A DNA stretch of 60,809 nucleotides, from assembly GCA_028713675.1 (NCBI GenBank), contig JAQTNV010000018.1:1-60809 (forward strand). The letters are read 5' to 3'. This document shows, one piece after another, positions 25,768-34,506 of this stretch. The translations under genes and the position numbers were made by a program. Under the pieces are notes generated by a model. That model was given only the letters and a program-made list of their open reading frames with translations. It was not told the origin of the DNA and made no database searches. This DNA is from a bacterium (GTDB lineage: Bacteria > Desulfobacterota > JAPLJL01). The stretch's first letter is position 1. The number at the start of each line of letters is the position of its first letter.

Positions 25768-26547
25768 TTAGAGCGTGATGATCTGCCCGTCGGAATCTTC
25801 CAACGTGGGATGATGGCCTTCCTTCGTCCCTTCAGCGGTAATCCGGTGGGCGAAGGAAGCTGAGGCCTTCAGGGATTTTCCGGGCTTCTTCTGCTTCATC
25901 CGATCCTGCCAGCATTTCACTTCCTGAATCACTTCCTCCGGGTGGTCCACCACCGTGAAGATGCCAAGGTCCGCGGGAGAAATATTGCGGTAGCCGCGCA
26001 GCACCACCCCGTCCATCCACTTGACCAGCCCCTTCCAGAACTTGCTCCCGTAGAGAATGATCGGGAAGGGATCGATCTTCTGCGTCTGGATCAGGGTCAT
26101 GGATTCGAAAAACTCGTCCAGGGTGCCGAAGCCCCCGGGGAAGCAAACAAAGGCGACCGAGTACTTGACGAACATCAGCTTGCGGCAGAAAAAATAATGA
26201 AAAGACATGGAGATATTCTGGTAAGGGTTGGATCTCTGCTCCATGGGGAGGGCGATATTCAGGCCGACCGACCTGCCTTTCACCGCGTGGGCCCCCCGGT
26301 TGGCCGCCTCCATGATCCCGGGACCGCCGCCGGTGATCACGGCGAAGCCCTCCTGGGAGAGTTTTTTACCCACTTCCTGGGCGTCCCGGTACATCGGGTC
26401 CCGGCGACCGGTCCGGGCCGAGCCGAAGACCGAAACCCCCGGGCCCAGGCCCGACATCAGGGAAAAACCGTCGATCAGCTCCGAAAGGATCCGGAAAACC
26501 CTCCAGGTTTCCTCCGCCGCGTATTCCGGGGTTTTTCCGCTCGACAT
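25768..26547 (-). CDS. LOG-family Rossmann-fold nucleotide hydrolase (TIGR00730)
   Basis: The family hallmarks are GGGPGIMEAANRGAHAVKG and FPGGFGTLDEFFE, the PGGxGTxxE motif of LOG/lysine-decarboxylase-like proteins. Despite the old name, characterised members are phosphoribohydrolases that release bases from nucleoside monophosphates. Length (259 residues) is a little above the smallest members because of an N-terminal helix and a C-terminal tail. It is cytoplasmic and monocistronic here. The substrate in this organism cannot be told from sequence; cytokinin-type or ordinary AMP-type cleavage are both possible. Confidence 0.88.
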   Translation of the reverse strand: MSSGKTPEYAAEETWRVFRILSELIDGFSLMSGLGPGVSVFGSARTGRRDPMYRDAQEVGKKLSQEGFAVITGGGPGIMEAANRGAHAVKGRSVGLNIALPMEQRSNPYQNISMSFHYFFCRKLMFVKYSVAFVCFPGGFGTLDEFFESMTLIQTQKIDPFPIILYGSKFWKGLVKWMDGVVLRGYRNISPADLGIFTVVDHPEEVIQEVKCWQDRMKQKKPGKSLKASASFAHRITAEGTKEGHHPTLEDSDGQIITL

Positions 26548-26691
26548 AAATCCCCCTTCTTAAGTCAATAACTAAACACCAAATTCCAATGATCAAACTT
26601 AACAAAAAACAATATCAAAAACATTTGCACCCTCACCCTTTCCCTCCCCCCTCGAGGGGGAGGGCGGGGGAGAGGGGGTCATTCTGCTTTT

Positions 26692-27849
26692 CTATGTTTC
26701 CTGCGAAGTGAGGAGCTTCATCAGTTTGGGAGCGACAAAAAGGCGGTCCCGTTTTTTGCCCGTGGTTTCCTTCAGGATCCCGATCTCGACCAGCCTCTGG
26801 ACGCCCTTCTTGACCGAGTTGAAAGGCAGGCTCCACTTGCGGGAGAGACCGGCAACCGAAATCACCGGGTTGAAAAATATCTCCTCGATCAGGCGCTGGG
26901 CCGCTCCGGGGATTTTCTTGGTCTGGCCCAGGCCGGTCTGGTATTCGGCATGCAGTTCGATGATCTTGCGGGCGTCGGCCAGTGCCGCCCGGGCCTGGTG
27001 GGCCACCCCCCGGAGGAAAAACTCGAACCACCCCGGCCAGGCGCCCCTCTGGCTCACCCCCAGAAGTTTCTGGTAATACTCATCCTTGAATTTGTCGAAG
27101 AACTCCGAAAGGTAGAGGATCGGCTGTCCCAGCAGGCCCTTTTCCCGGAGGAAAAAGGTGACCAGCAGTCTCCCGATCCGTCCGTTGCCGTCGGTAAAGG
27201 GATGAACCACCTCGAACTGGTAATGGACCAGGGCGCACTGGATCAGGGACGGCTCCGCCGCCTTGGATTTGAGATACCGGTCCAGGTCATCCAGCACCGG
27301 CTTGAGCTCCTCCACCGGAGGGGGGACAAAGGTGGCTTCGTAGAGCGATCGTCCCGGGGGGCCGATCCAGTTCTGCCGCCGCCGGACTTCGCCCGGCGGG
27401 TCATCCTCGCCCTTGAGTCCTTTAAAAAGGATTCCGTGGATCTCGCAGAGAAGCGGAAGAGACAGCGGCAATTCCTTCAGCCGCTCCAGACCGAGATCGA
27501 TGGCCCGCACGTAGTTCTGAACCTCCTGGACATCCAAACGGGGGGATTCCTCCGCCCCGGAAGCCTCGAAGAAAAAGAGGTCGCTCAGGGAGGCCTGGGT
27601 CCCCTCGATCCGCGAGCTGGAGACCGCTTCCCGCCGGATATAAGGCGAAATCAGGATATTGGGATTGGGTAAAAGACTTCCCGCCCCGGAGAGTTCGCCC
27701 AGCGCCCGCTCCGCCTCGGAAATAAGCTGGACAACATTGCCGTCATATTCCACATGGGGAGGCAGGGGATTGGGGACATATGCCCAGTATCCCTGCCGGG
27801 ATTGGACTGTCTTGCCGGAAGGTGAATTATTGAAATCCTCGGGATTCAT
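26692..27849 (-). CDS. Fic-family AMP-transferase-like protein
   Basis: The active-site motif HPFTDGNGRIGR begins at His216 and is complete, so nucleotidyl transfer, usually AMP, to a target hydroxyl is expected. Near residue 75, SSRIEGT fits the inhibitory helix motif (S/T)xxxE(G/N) of class II Fic proteins, whose Glu blocks ATP binding in cis. An N-terminal Fic-associated domain and a C-terminal winged helix (about 310-375) complete the usual ~380-residue plan. AAGGAA lies seven bases before the ATG. The upstream gap contains a perfect 18-base palindrome and a strong hairpin that could bind a regulator, possibly the protein's own winged helix. No antitoxin gene is adjacent, in keeping with in-cis inhibition. 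Confidence 0.92.
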   Translation of the reverse strand: MNPEDFNNSPSGKTVQSRQGYWAYVPNPLPPHVEYDGNVVQLISEAERALGELSGAGSLLPNPNILISPYIRREAVSSSRIEGTQASLSDLFFFEASGAEESPRLDVQEVQNYVRAIDLGLERLKELPLSLPLLCEIHGILFKGLKGEDDPPGEVRRRQNWIGPPGRSLYEATFVPPPVEELKPVLDDLDRYLKSKAAEPSLIQCALVHYQFEVVHPFTDGNGRIGRLLVTFFLREKGLLGQPILYLSEFFDKFKDEYYQKLLGVSQRGAWPGWFEFFLRGVAHQARAALADARKIIELHAEYQTGLGQTKKIPGAAQRLIEEIFFNPVISVAGLSRKWSLPFNSVKKGVQRLVEIGILKETTGKKRDRLFVAPKLMKLLTSQET

Positions 27850-28028
27850 AAAATAATTCCTTGTCTTAAAGACGGAACTTTAACAAATCAAAACAACTTA
27901 TTTTGGGGTGATTCCGTAGTTGCCTCATTTATGAGGCTCCTTTGTTATGAATATTTTTACAGCCCGATCCTTCCTCTGTCAGGATAAATAAATCAAGCGA
28001 CTACATAAACCACGGATATTGTCCATAT

Positions 28029-28046
28029 ATAAGGAAGCTTCCTTAT
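28029..28046. promoter_or_regulatory. Perfect 18-base palindrome, possible operator
   Basis: ATAAGGAAG/CTTCCTTAT with no spacer, about 180 bases upstream of the Fic start. No known regulator consensus was recognised. Confidence 0.4.
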
Positions 28047-28053
28047 TTCTACA

Positions 28054-28084
28054 TCCTTCAATAGGGATTTCCCCTATTGAAGGA
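28054..28084. other. Strong hairpin (13-bp stem)
   Basis: TCCTTCAATAGGG pairs perfectly with CCCTATTGAAGGA around a 5-base loop. It lacks a T tract in the expected place, so it could be a binding site or RNA structure rather than a terminator. Confidence 0.55.
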
Positions 28085-28262
28085 TTGTATCATATCCTGA
28101 AATAGAGATCAAATTCAGACACGGATCAACGTGGATTAAATGAATAATCTTTTTGCTGAAAAAAAAAGGACTTCTGAAGACAGTTAAAGACTCGTATTAA
28201 TTTTAGAAAACAGTCCTTTTGTGAACCTTCTTATTATCCGTGTCCATCCATGAAATCCGTGT

Positions 28263-28583
28263 CTAAAAACTATAACTGAGGAGATCAAGTCTGGGGCTGA
28301 AAGCCTGACTTTTATCTTTGGTATCAGCGGGGTTATCCAGTAATCCCACCCGGGCCGGCGGCTGTAAAGCCAGGGATCGGGCTTCACCCCAGATGTAGAA
28401 ATAGCCAATCACCACCGCCACTCCAACGGCTACTCCCCCGCTCCCGATGATGAAGTATCCGGATGGCGAAGTAACCGAGAAAGCCCATCCCGCCCGCGCC
28501 GGTGAGGGAATGAAGGTTATCGCGAAAGCCAAAATTATTCCGGCGATTAACATCCTGCCTCTGCTTGGGATCGCTTTTTTCAT
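28263..28583 (-). CDS. Small secreted or membrane protein
   Basis: The frame is open from 28679, but AAGGAGG six bases before the ATG at 28583 fixes the start there. The 106-residue product has a signal sequence (MLIAGIILAFAITFIPSPARA), then VTSPSGYFIIGSGGVAVGVAVVIGYFYIWG, a second very hydrophobic glycine- and valine-rich segment, and a polar tail ending LLSYSF. It is probably an envelope protein with one membrane segment or a beta hairpin. No family was recognised and neither neighbour suggests a role. The upstream codons read through a dispersed repeat. Confidence 0.6.
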   Translation of the reverse strand: MKKAIPSRGRMLIAGIILAFAITFIPSPARAGWAFSVTSPSGYFIIGSGGVAVGVAVVIGYFYIWGEARSLALQPPARVGLLDNPADTKDKSQAFSPRLDLLSYSF

Positions 28584-28781
28584 CGTCGTCCTCCTTGTCA
28601 TTGCGAGCCCCGACAAAGTCGGGGCGTGGCAATCTTTCTTCATATCGGCTTGCGCCTCAGAATGACAAAACGAAATCACGAAACTATTTAATAAATTTTA
28701 TCGAATATCCGGGCGAAAGCGAAGCGGGATTTTTTCGGTTCCCGTTTGGCTTTTTCCATCGGTAGGACTATTCTGGATGAT

Positions 28782-30038
28782 ATGAAGGTCGGGAGGAGAA
28801 AGGGCGAATGCCTGCTCGCCGGGAAAACCGTCGCGGGGATACCGGCCCTGGTCCTGGAAAACGACTATATTTTTCTCACCCTCGTTCCCGATGCCGGGGG
28901 CAAGATCCAGGAATTGATCTTCAAACCCACCGGGAATGATTTCGCCTGGCACAGTCCCATCACCCCTCTGAAAATACCCAAATACGGCTCGGAATTCGTA
29001 CCCTATGACTCCGGCGGGTTCGATGAGATGCTTCCCACGGTGTCCGAGTGCGACTGGCGGGACGCCCACCTGCCCGACCACGGCGAAGCCTGGCAGCTTC
29101 CCGCCCGCGTGGTGGAAGAGATTTCCGAGCCGGACCGGGTGGCGGTCAAGACCGACTGGGTTCTGAGGGCCTCTCCTTTTTTCATGGAACGCACCATCAC
29201 CCTGAACGGGGGGGAGTCCCGGGTCCGGTTCGACTACCGGATCAAGAACCAGGGAAACAAACCCTGGGAGTTCATCTGGGCCCTGCACGCGAGCGTCGCC
29301 CCCGGGGGAAAGGTCCGGAAAGGCACCCGGCTCTTTCTGCCCCGCGCCACCCGCCTGAACGTCTGGTGGTCGAAAGACGAGCGCCTGGGCCGACAGGGCA
29401 CCTGGCTCAACTGGCCGAAGGAACTGGACAAGCGGGAGAAGAAAGTCGACCTCAGCACCCTGGAAGGGGAAGCCGGTTTCGCGGAGAAGCTTTTCACCGA
29501 GGAATTGAAGGAAGGCTGGGTGGCGGCCCTCGAACCCGAGACCCGCGAGGCCATCGGCTTCAGCTTTTCCCCGGAGGCGCTGCCCTACGCCGGGATCTGG
29601 CTGAACCAGGGGGGCTGGCGCGGTTACTGCCAGCTGGGTCTGGAGGCCACCAGCGCGATGGGGGACAACCTGGAGCTGGCGGTCAAAAAATATCAGAAGA
29701 GATATTCCCGACTCAACCCGGGGCAGTCGTTTTCCTTCAGTCTCTGGGTCAGCCTGGGCCAAGGAATGGACAGCATCGGCAGGATCACCCCGGCCGGCAC
29801 CTTCATCGAACCGGGCCTGAAGCTGAAAGCCGGTTCCATCAAGGGAGCCTTGGTGGCGCCTTTCCGGGGAACCCTGGAAATCGTCGAGCGCTCCCAGCCC
29901 GACGACATCCTGCTCCGCGAGTTTCTGATCCCCTCGAAAAGATGCGAGATCTCGCTCCTGGGAAGCAGCCGGAAAGATTATGATATTATTTTGAAGCACT
30001 GGCAGGGGGACCTGGTGGACTCAATCAGTCTGAAGTAA
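28782..30038 (+). CDS. Galactose-mutarotase-like protein (aldose-1-epimerase superfamily)
   Basis: The product has the all-beta supersandwich pattern of the mutarotase superfamily: an N-terminal LVPDAGGKIQELIFKPTGND, the FDEMLPTVSECDW region, and paired strands such as ITLNGGESRVRFDYRIKNQG and WALHASVAPGGKVRKGTRLF. The two histidines and glutamate of classical GalM cannot be placed with certainty, so enzymatic activity is open; DUF4432/DUF5107-type relatives are an alternative. An ATG at 28782 is taken as the start in place of TTG 28746; neither has a strong ribosome-binding site. Galactokinase and a sugar symporter elsewhere in the window make a sugar-related role plausible. Confidence 0.68.
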   Translation: MKVGRRKGECLLAGKTVAGIPALVLENDYIFLTLVPDAGGKIQELIFKPTGNDFAWHSPITPLKIPKYGSEFVPYDSGGFDEMLPTVSECDWRDAHLPDHGEAWQLPARVVEEISEPDRVAVKTDWVLRASPFFMERTITLNGGESRVRFDYRIKNQGNKPWEFIWALHASVAPGGKVRKGTRLFLPRATRLNVWWSKDERLGRQGTWLNWPKELDKREKKVDLSTLEGEAGFAEKLFTEELKEGWVAALEPETREAIGFSFSPEALPYAGIWLNQGGWRGYCQLGLEATSAMGDNLELAVKKYQKRYSRLNPGQSFSFSLWVSLGQGMDSIGRITPAGTFIEPGLKLKAGSIKGALVAPFRGTLEIVERSQPDDILLREFLIPSKRCEISLLGSSRKDYDIILKHWQGDLVDSISLK

Positions 30039-30045
30039 GGAAATT

Positions 30046-30078
30046 GACGATTGACGAATGACGATTGACGAATGAAAA
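30046..30078. repeat. Heptanucleotide array (GACGAWT)
   Basis: GACGATT, GACGAAT, GACGATT, GACGAAT in 7-base phase, starting eight bases after a stop codon; more diverged copies extend to about 30220. Confidence 0.85.
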
Positions 30079-30228
30079 TCAAAATTATCGACAATTGAAA
30101 TGATAAACCTTGAACATATAATTTTATGATTGACGAATAACGACTTGTCCCGAGGCGGATTTTACCGAGGGATTGTCGAATGAAAATTAAACCAATCGTC
30201 AATCCGCAATCTACAATCGTCAATTAAC

Positions 30229-31329
30229 ATGATCAGCAAGCCAGATCAGATTTCTTCCCGCCTCCGCCTGATTTTCTTCCTCGGGATCGGCGCGGCGATT
30301 CTGCTGACGGTCTATTACCTTCGCACCGTCCTGGGCCCGTTCTTTCTCGCCGTGGTGATCGCCTATATCCTTGACCCGGTGGTCAGGAAGATGGAAACCT
30401 GGAAAATCCACCGCGATTTTTCCATTGTCGTCATCCTGCTTGGATCTTTTCTTTTGGCCATCTTAATTCTGGTGAACCTGATCCCCTTTCTCCTCGATGA
30501 AATCCAGGGTTTGATCCGCAACTTTCCGACCTATCTCGAAAACCTCCGCAAGCTCCTCGTTTCCTGGACGGGGATGAGATCGGATACCGATCTTTACGGC
30601 GTAGTCCAGACCGGGATGAATTACCTCCAGGAAAAGCTGAAAATCGATACCGCGAAGGTCATCCAGCCCCTGCCCGGAATCGTAGCCAAGATCCTTTCCA
30701 ACACCATCGCCCTTTTCACCTGGATTCTCAGTCTCCTGATTGTCCCGCTTTTTTCCTTCATCCTCCTCCATGACATGAAAAAGATCAAAACCAGCGTGGT
30801 TTCCTACTTTCCCCCCGATTACCGGGAAAGCTGGGTCAGCTTCCTGAAGGAGATCGACCAAGTCCTCTCCGGCTTTATCCACGGGCAGCTCACGGTCTGC
30901 ACCATCCTCGCCGTTTGCTACACCCTGGGGTATCTGGTGATCGGGATAGATTACGCCCTCTTGGTCGGGATCTTCTCCGGCTACGCCTTCATCGTCCCCT
31001 ACATCGGGTCGATCACGGGGGCGGCCCTGGCCCTGATTCTTTCCCTGACCACCTTCGGGTTTGACTACCACCTGGTCCTGGTCGCGGGCTGGCTGATCCT
31101 GGTCCAGATCGTGGAGAGCTATTTCATCACCCCGCGCGTGGTGGGGAAAAAGGTCGGCTTAACGGTTATTGAGGTGATCCTGGCCGTCCTGGTCTCCGGC
31201 AAGATCTTCGGATTCCTGGGGGTGATTATCGCCGTGCCCCTGGCGGCCTCCTTCAAGGTGGTCCTGAAGAAACTGTTCGCGGCTTACAAAAATTCCCGGA
31301 TGTACCATGCCGTTGAACAAAAGAAGTAG
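30229..31329 (+). CDS. AI-2E-family (PerM/UPF0118) transporter
   Basis: A 366-residue membrane protein with about eight helices in the AI-2E-family plan: RTVLGPFFLAVVIAYILDPV after the first helices, a long amphipathic loop (residues ~90-150), and the C-terminal core with SGYAFIVPYIGSITGAALAL and SYFITPRVVGKKVGL, family-specific motifs. Members export the autoinducer AI-2 or act as Na+/H+ antiporters; substrate cannot be deduced. No strong ribosome-binding site precedes the ATG, which sits right after a GACGATT-type repeat. It forms a single-gene unit ending near a bidirectional terminator. Confidence 0.9.
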   Translation: MISKPDQISSRLRLIFFLGIGAAILLTVYYLRTVLGPFFLAVVIAYILDPVVRKMETWKIHRDFSIVVILLGSFLLAILILVNLIPFLLDEIQGLIRNFPTYLENLRKLLVSWTGMRSDTDLYGVVQTGMNYLQEKLKIDTAKVIQPLPGIVAKILSNTIALFTWILSLLIVPLFSFILLHDMKKIKTSVVSYFPPDYRESWVSFLKEIDQVLSGFIHGQLTVCTILAVCYTLGYLVIGIDYALLVGIFSGYAFIVPYIGSITGAALALILSLTTFGFDYHLVLVAGWLILVQIVESYFITPRVVGKKVGLTVIEVILAVLVSGKIFGFLGVIIAVPLAASFKVVLKKLFAAYKNSRMYHAVEQKK

Positions 31330-31681
31330 ACAGTAGACAGTAGACGGTATACGGCAGACCGGAAATATCAGGAAATAATTTTCGGGCGGGGATAAACCCC
31401 GCCCCTACCTCCCGAATTAGGTTTTGGGTGTTAGGTCATAGGTGATAGGTTTTAACCCAACACCTATAACCTAAGACCCATGACCTAGAAACCGAGAACC
31501 TACCCCCCCGGGCTTCTGAAAATCCCAGAATTTTTAGGCTAATAAAATCCCCTCCTGATCAAGGAAGGGATTTTTCCTAAGTTTCGGGCGGCCGCGCAGG
31601 GACGCCCCTATATAAATATTTCCTGTTTTTTACCTATGACCTATCACCTATGACCTATGACCTTTTTCTTGCTCTTTGCGC
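31330..31681. other. Convergent gap with heptamers, REP hairpin and terminator
   Basis: GTAGACA-type heptamers (31327-31360), a hairpin GGGCGGGG/CCCCGCCC followed by CTAC near 31386-31410, GGTCATA- and CCTATGA-type heptamers, and the terminator at 31544. No gene. Confidence 0.7.
31544..31575. terminator. Bidirectional terminator between convergent genes
   Basis: AAAATCCC and GGGATTTT flank an inner imperfect pairing, with T5 on the plus side and a T run on the minus side. It separates the AI-2E transporter gene from the ABC permease gene. Confidence 0.6.
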
Positions 31682-33385
31682 CTAGGGAAGAGGTATCTTT
31701 TCGAGGCTTTTGATCCCCAGCTGGATCGGCAGGATGAAGGCGATGACGTTCAGGGCCGCCGCCCCGATGAAGAAGCCGGAAAAGCCGAGCCACTGCTCGA
31801 CGGTGATGGGGATCCCCCGGAAGTAGGCCATGAAGTAGAAGTAGACCGGCCGGGCTTCGAGCGCCACCACCACCCCGATGAAAGCCATCGAAATGAGCAT
31901 GTATACCACCCCGCCGTACCCGGCGGCGATCTTGGCCGGGTTCTCGAGATGAAACCGGGGATAAATGGAGCCGACCCCGAGGGCCAGGCCGACAATGCCG
32001 AAGGTCATGAAAAACATCGTGATCGCGGAAAGATAATTCATGAAAAGGGAGACCTGGAGAAGATGATTGGAGACAATGATGAGCACCTCCGAGAGAATGA
32101 GCAGGGGAAATATCATCACCCCGAACTTGGCCCAGATCACCTGCTTGGCGGAAAGGGGCGAGGAGCGGATGATCCAGAAGGCCCTCCCCTCCATGCTCAC
32201 CATCGGAAAGACGAAGCGCGCGGAGAGGGCCGCCAGGACAAACCCGGCCAGGGCCAGGTTCAGAAACGCGAGCAGGTTCTGGACATAAAAGGTCGGCATC
32301 CCGGCCCGGGAAAGCGGGATCGCCTTGAAGTTGTAAAGGTAAACCGTGACCAGGGCAGCCAGGAGAAAAAGCTGGGACCACTGGGTGGTGTCCCGGAAGA
32401 AAAATTTGACCTCCTTGGCGAAAATCGCCCGGGTGGGGGGCGAGAAAGGAAGCGTCACCACGGAGAGAATGTAATCCAGGGGCGTCCGCCGGAAATAACC
32501 CGAGCGCTTGGCCTCCTGCGAGCGGGAGAAACCCCGCCGGTATAACCCCTGGTGCAGCCACATGGTCAGGACCAGGAAAGCCAGCCCGGTGAAAATCAGG
32601 AGGCCCATGGAAAGAAATCCGTTCCCGCCCGGCCAGCCGTTCAGGGCGGGAAGGACGGCGTTGGTGGCCCAGAGGTAGGGATGGTAGCTTTCGGTGGGGA
32701 TCCGGAAGGCCGCGAAATAGCTGACCAGGTTCTGAAAGGCCTCCGGGTCGGCCAGGCGCTCGGGGCGGAGCAGGCGGAACATGAGGTAAAGGGCGATGAA
32801 TATCAGGAGGGCCAGGAAGAGCATGATTTCCCGGGTGCGCCGGGCCGGAAAAAGGTTGACCAGGAACAGGGTCAGCGAGGCGCCGATGGTGCCGGGAATC
32901 AGAAGGAAAAAAAACAGGACCAGGGGAAACCAGAGGTAATAAATCAGGGGGGAGGCGTTGACCACCCCGTAGGCCAGGAAAATCGGGAACCCGAAAAAAA
33001 GCACCATCCAGGAGGATTCCAGGAGCGACTCGGTGAAACGGGAGAAGAACAGGGCCGGGGGGTCCGCCGGGACGTGGTTCAGAAGTTCCAGCTCGTCGGC
33101 CAGGTAATAAGTCGACAGCGCGGTAATGATATTGGAAATGATCAGGATGCCGAAAAACACCAGGAAGATCATGGAAAGAAGCTTGGTGGCCAGGAGGGGG
33201 CCGATGAATTCAATCCCCTGGAAATAGCGGAGCACCTTGACGAAGGCGTAAAAGGTGAAAGCCCAGACGGAAATCCCCAGCAGCCCGAGGGCGGCGGTCC
33301 GGAGCTTGGCCCCCGGCTCGACCCGCCGGGTGCGGTTCCGGAAGGAATAGTACGAGGGGCTTAAAAGCTGCAGGTATTGATTCAT
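31682..33385 (-). CDS. ABC-2-type exporter permease
   Basis: A 567-residue protein with about 12-14 hydrophobic segments arranged as two bundles around a polar centre near residue 300 (SGYFRRTPLDYILSVVTLPF and AIFAKEVKFFFRDTTQWSQL). The pattern KEVKFFFRD before a membrane bundle is typical of ABC-2 exporter permeases. The start lies four bases after the stop of the ATPase gene 33390-34124, so the two form an operon and a transporter. Export from the cytoplasm is expected for this class; the substrate is unknown. Confidence 0.8.
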   Translation of the reverse strand: MNQYLQLLSPSYYSFRNRTRRVEPGAKLRTAALGLLGISVWAFTFYAFVKVLRYFQGIEFIGPLLATKLLSMIFLVFFGILIISNIITALSTYYLADELELLNHVPADPPALFFSRFTESLLESSWMVLFFGFPIFLAYGVVNASPLIYYLWFPLVLFFFLLIPGTIGASLTLFLVNLFPARRTREIMLFLALLIFIALYLMFRLLRPERLADPEAFQNLVSYFAAFRIPTESYHPYLWATNAVLPALNGWPGGNGFLSMGLLIFTGLAFLVLTMWLHQGLYRRGFSRSQEAKRSGYFRRTPLDYILSVVTLPFSPPTRAIFAKEVKFFFRDTTQWSQLFLLAALVTVYLYNFKAIPLSRAGMPTFYVQNLLAFLNLALAGFVLAALSARFVFPMVSMEGRAFWIIRSSPLSAKQVIWAKFGVMIFPLLILSEVLIIVSNHLLQVSLFMNYLSAITMFFMTFGIVGLALGVGSIYPRFHLENPAKIAAGYGGVVYMLISMAFIGVVVALEARPVYFYFMAYFRGIPITVEQWLGFSGFFIGAAALNVIAFILPIQLGIKSLEKIPLP

Positions 33386-33389
33386 CCGG

Positions 33390-34124
33390 TCAGCCCGCGT
33401 GGACGGGACTGGTTATCTTCAGGAAAACCTCTTCAAGCCGTTCATCCTGGAACCCGCTCCGCGTCTTGATATTGTCCGGCGTTCCCACCGCGATCATGGA
33501 ACCGAGGTGAATGATCCCGATCCGGTCGGCGATCTCCTCCGCTACGCTCAGGGTATGGGTGGAAAGCAGGATCGCGCAGCCCTTCCGGCGGTATTCCTGG
33601 AAGATATCCTTGACCAGCCGCGTGGCCCGCGGGTCGAGGCCGACAAAGGGCTCGTCGATCACGATGGCCTTGGGCTCATGGAGGAGGGCCGAGACCATTA
33701 CCAGTTTCTGCTTCATCCCGTGGGAGTAGCTCTCGATCAGTTCGTCCCGCCATTCGGAAAGATCAAAAATCTCGAGCAGCCGGTCCATTTCCATCTTGGC
33801 CTTCCGGTCGTCCAGGCCCCAGATCTGGGCGATAAACCGGAGAAATTCCTCCCCGGTCAGTTTCTGGTAGAGAAACGGGCGATCGGGGATAAAACCGATA
33901 ATCTGGCGGGCGGCCACCGGATCCTTCAGGACATCGTGGCCGAAGACCCGGACCGTCCCCCGGGTGGGCTGGATCAGGCCGCCGATGATCCGGAGGGTGG
34001 TGGTCTTACCAGCCCCGTTGGGGCCCAGAAAGCCGAAAATCTCTCCGGCCTGGACGTTAAGATCCAGGTCCTTGACCGCGGTCAATTTGAAATATTGCTT
34101 GGTGAGTTTGATGGTCTCGATCAT
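33390..34124 (-). CDS. ABC transporter ATP-binding protein
   Basis: Walker A GPNGAGKTTT, signature YSHGMKQKL (the SHGMKQ variant usual in ABC-2 export ATPases), Walker B AIVIDEPFVGLDP and the switch histidine in LLSTHTL are all intact. The ATG at 34124 opens with MIETIKLTKQYF, the normal family start; the longer reading from TTG 34160 adds 12 residues without support. It energises the permease encoded immediately downstream. It resembles ATPases of the CcmA/NatA group that export drugs, sodium or lipids; which one applies here is not visible. Confidence 0.92.
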   Translation of the reverse strand: MIETIKLTKQYFKLTAVKDLDLNVQAGEIFGFLGPNGAGKTTTLRIIGGLIQPTRGTVRVFGHDVLKDPVAARQIIGFIPDRPFLYQKLTGEEFLRFIAQIWGLDDRKAKMEMDRLLEIFDLSEWRDELIESYSHGMKQKLVMVSALLHEPKAIVIDEPFVGLDPRATRLVKDIFQEYRRKGCAILLSTHTLSVAEEIADRIGIIHLGSMIAVGTPDNIKTRSGFQDERLEEVFLKITSPVHAG

Positions 34125-34160
34125 CTTAAATATTGTAAGGACCGGGACACCCTCTTTCAA

Positions 34161-34506
34161 TGAGCAATTACCAAATTAGGTTCAGAGGTTCAACGTTCAC
34201 AGTTCAGGGTTTGTCGCGTTTTTTGGGTTTTACCGGAATACCGGGGGGTTGGTTCTCGCGACCCGCACTCTTTTTTCCCGGACACTAATGGACTCGATGA
34301 CTCCTGATAATTGACTCTGACGAAGGCGAGGCCCTGCCGGGCCCGCCGCCCGGCATTACGTGATCGCGCACATTGTGCGGGGAGCGAAACCCACCCCCCA
34401 AAAAAGAAAAGACTTTAAATTTTTCTTCCCCCGCCTACGATCTACCGTATACCGTTTTTTCCCGCTTTGATTGACATTGGAAAAGGTTCATTCCAGAATT
34501 TGGGGC
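34161..34506. other. Gap before gpsA
   Basis: No gene, promoter consensus or clear array was found. A short GC-rich palindromic stretch (GCCGGGC...GCCCGGC, 34337-34355) and scattered dispersed-repeat scraps are present. Confidence 0.5.

Larger units (their letters stand above)
27850..28262. other. AT-rich gap upstream of the Fic gene
   Basis: About 410 bases without a supported gene. Visible structures are the palindrome 28029-28046 and the hairpin 28054-28084. The phrase CACGGAT recurs several times, as in dispersed boilerplate elsewhere. Confidence 0.6.

Noticed and set aside
26692..27849. Fic gene as a toxin with a separate antitoxin
   Set aside because: No small antitoxin gene adjoins it, and the inhibitory motif is inside the protein itself.
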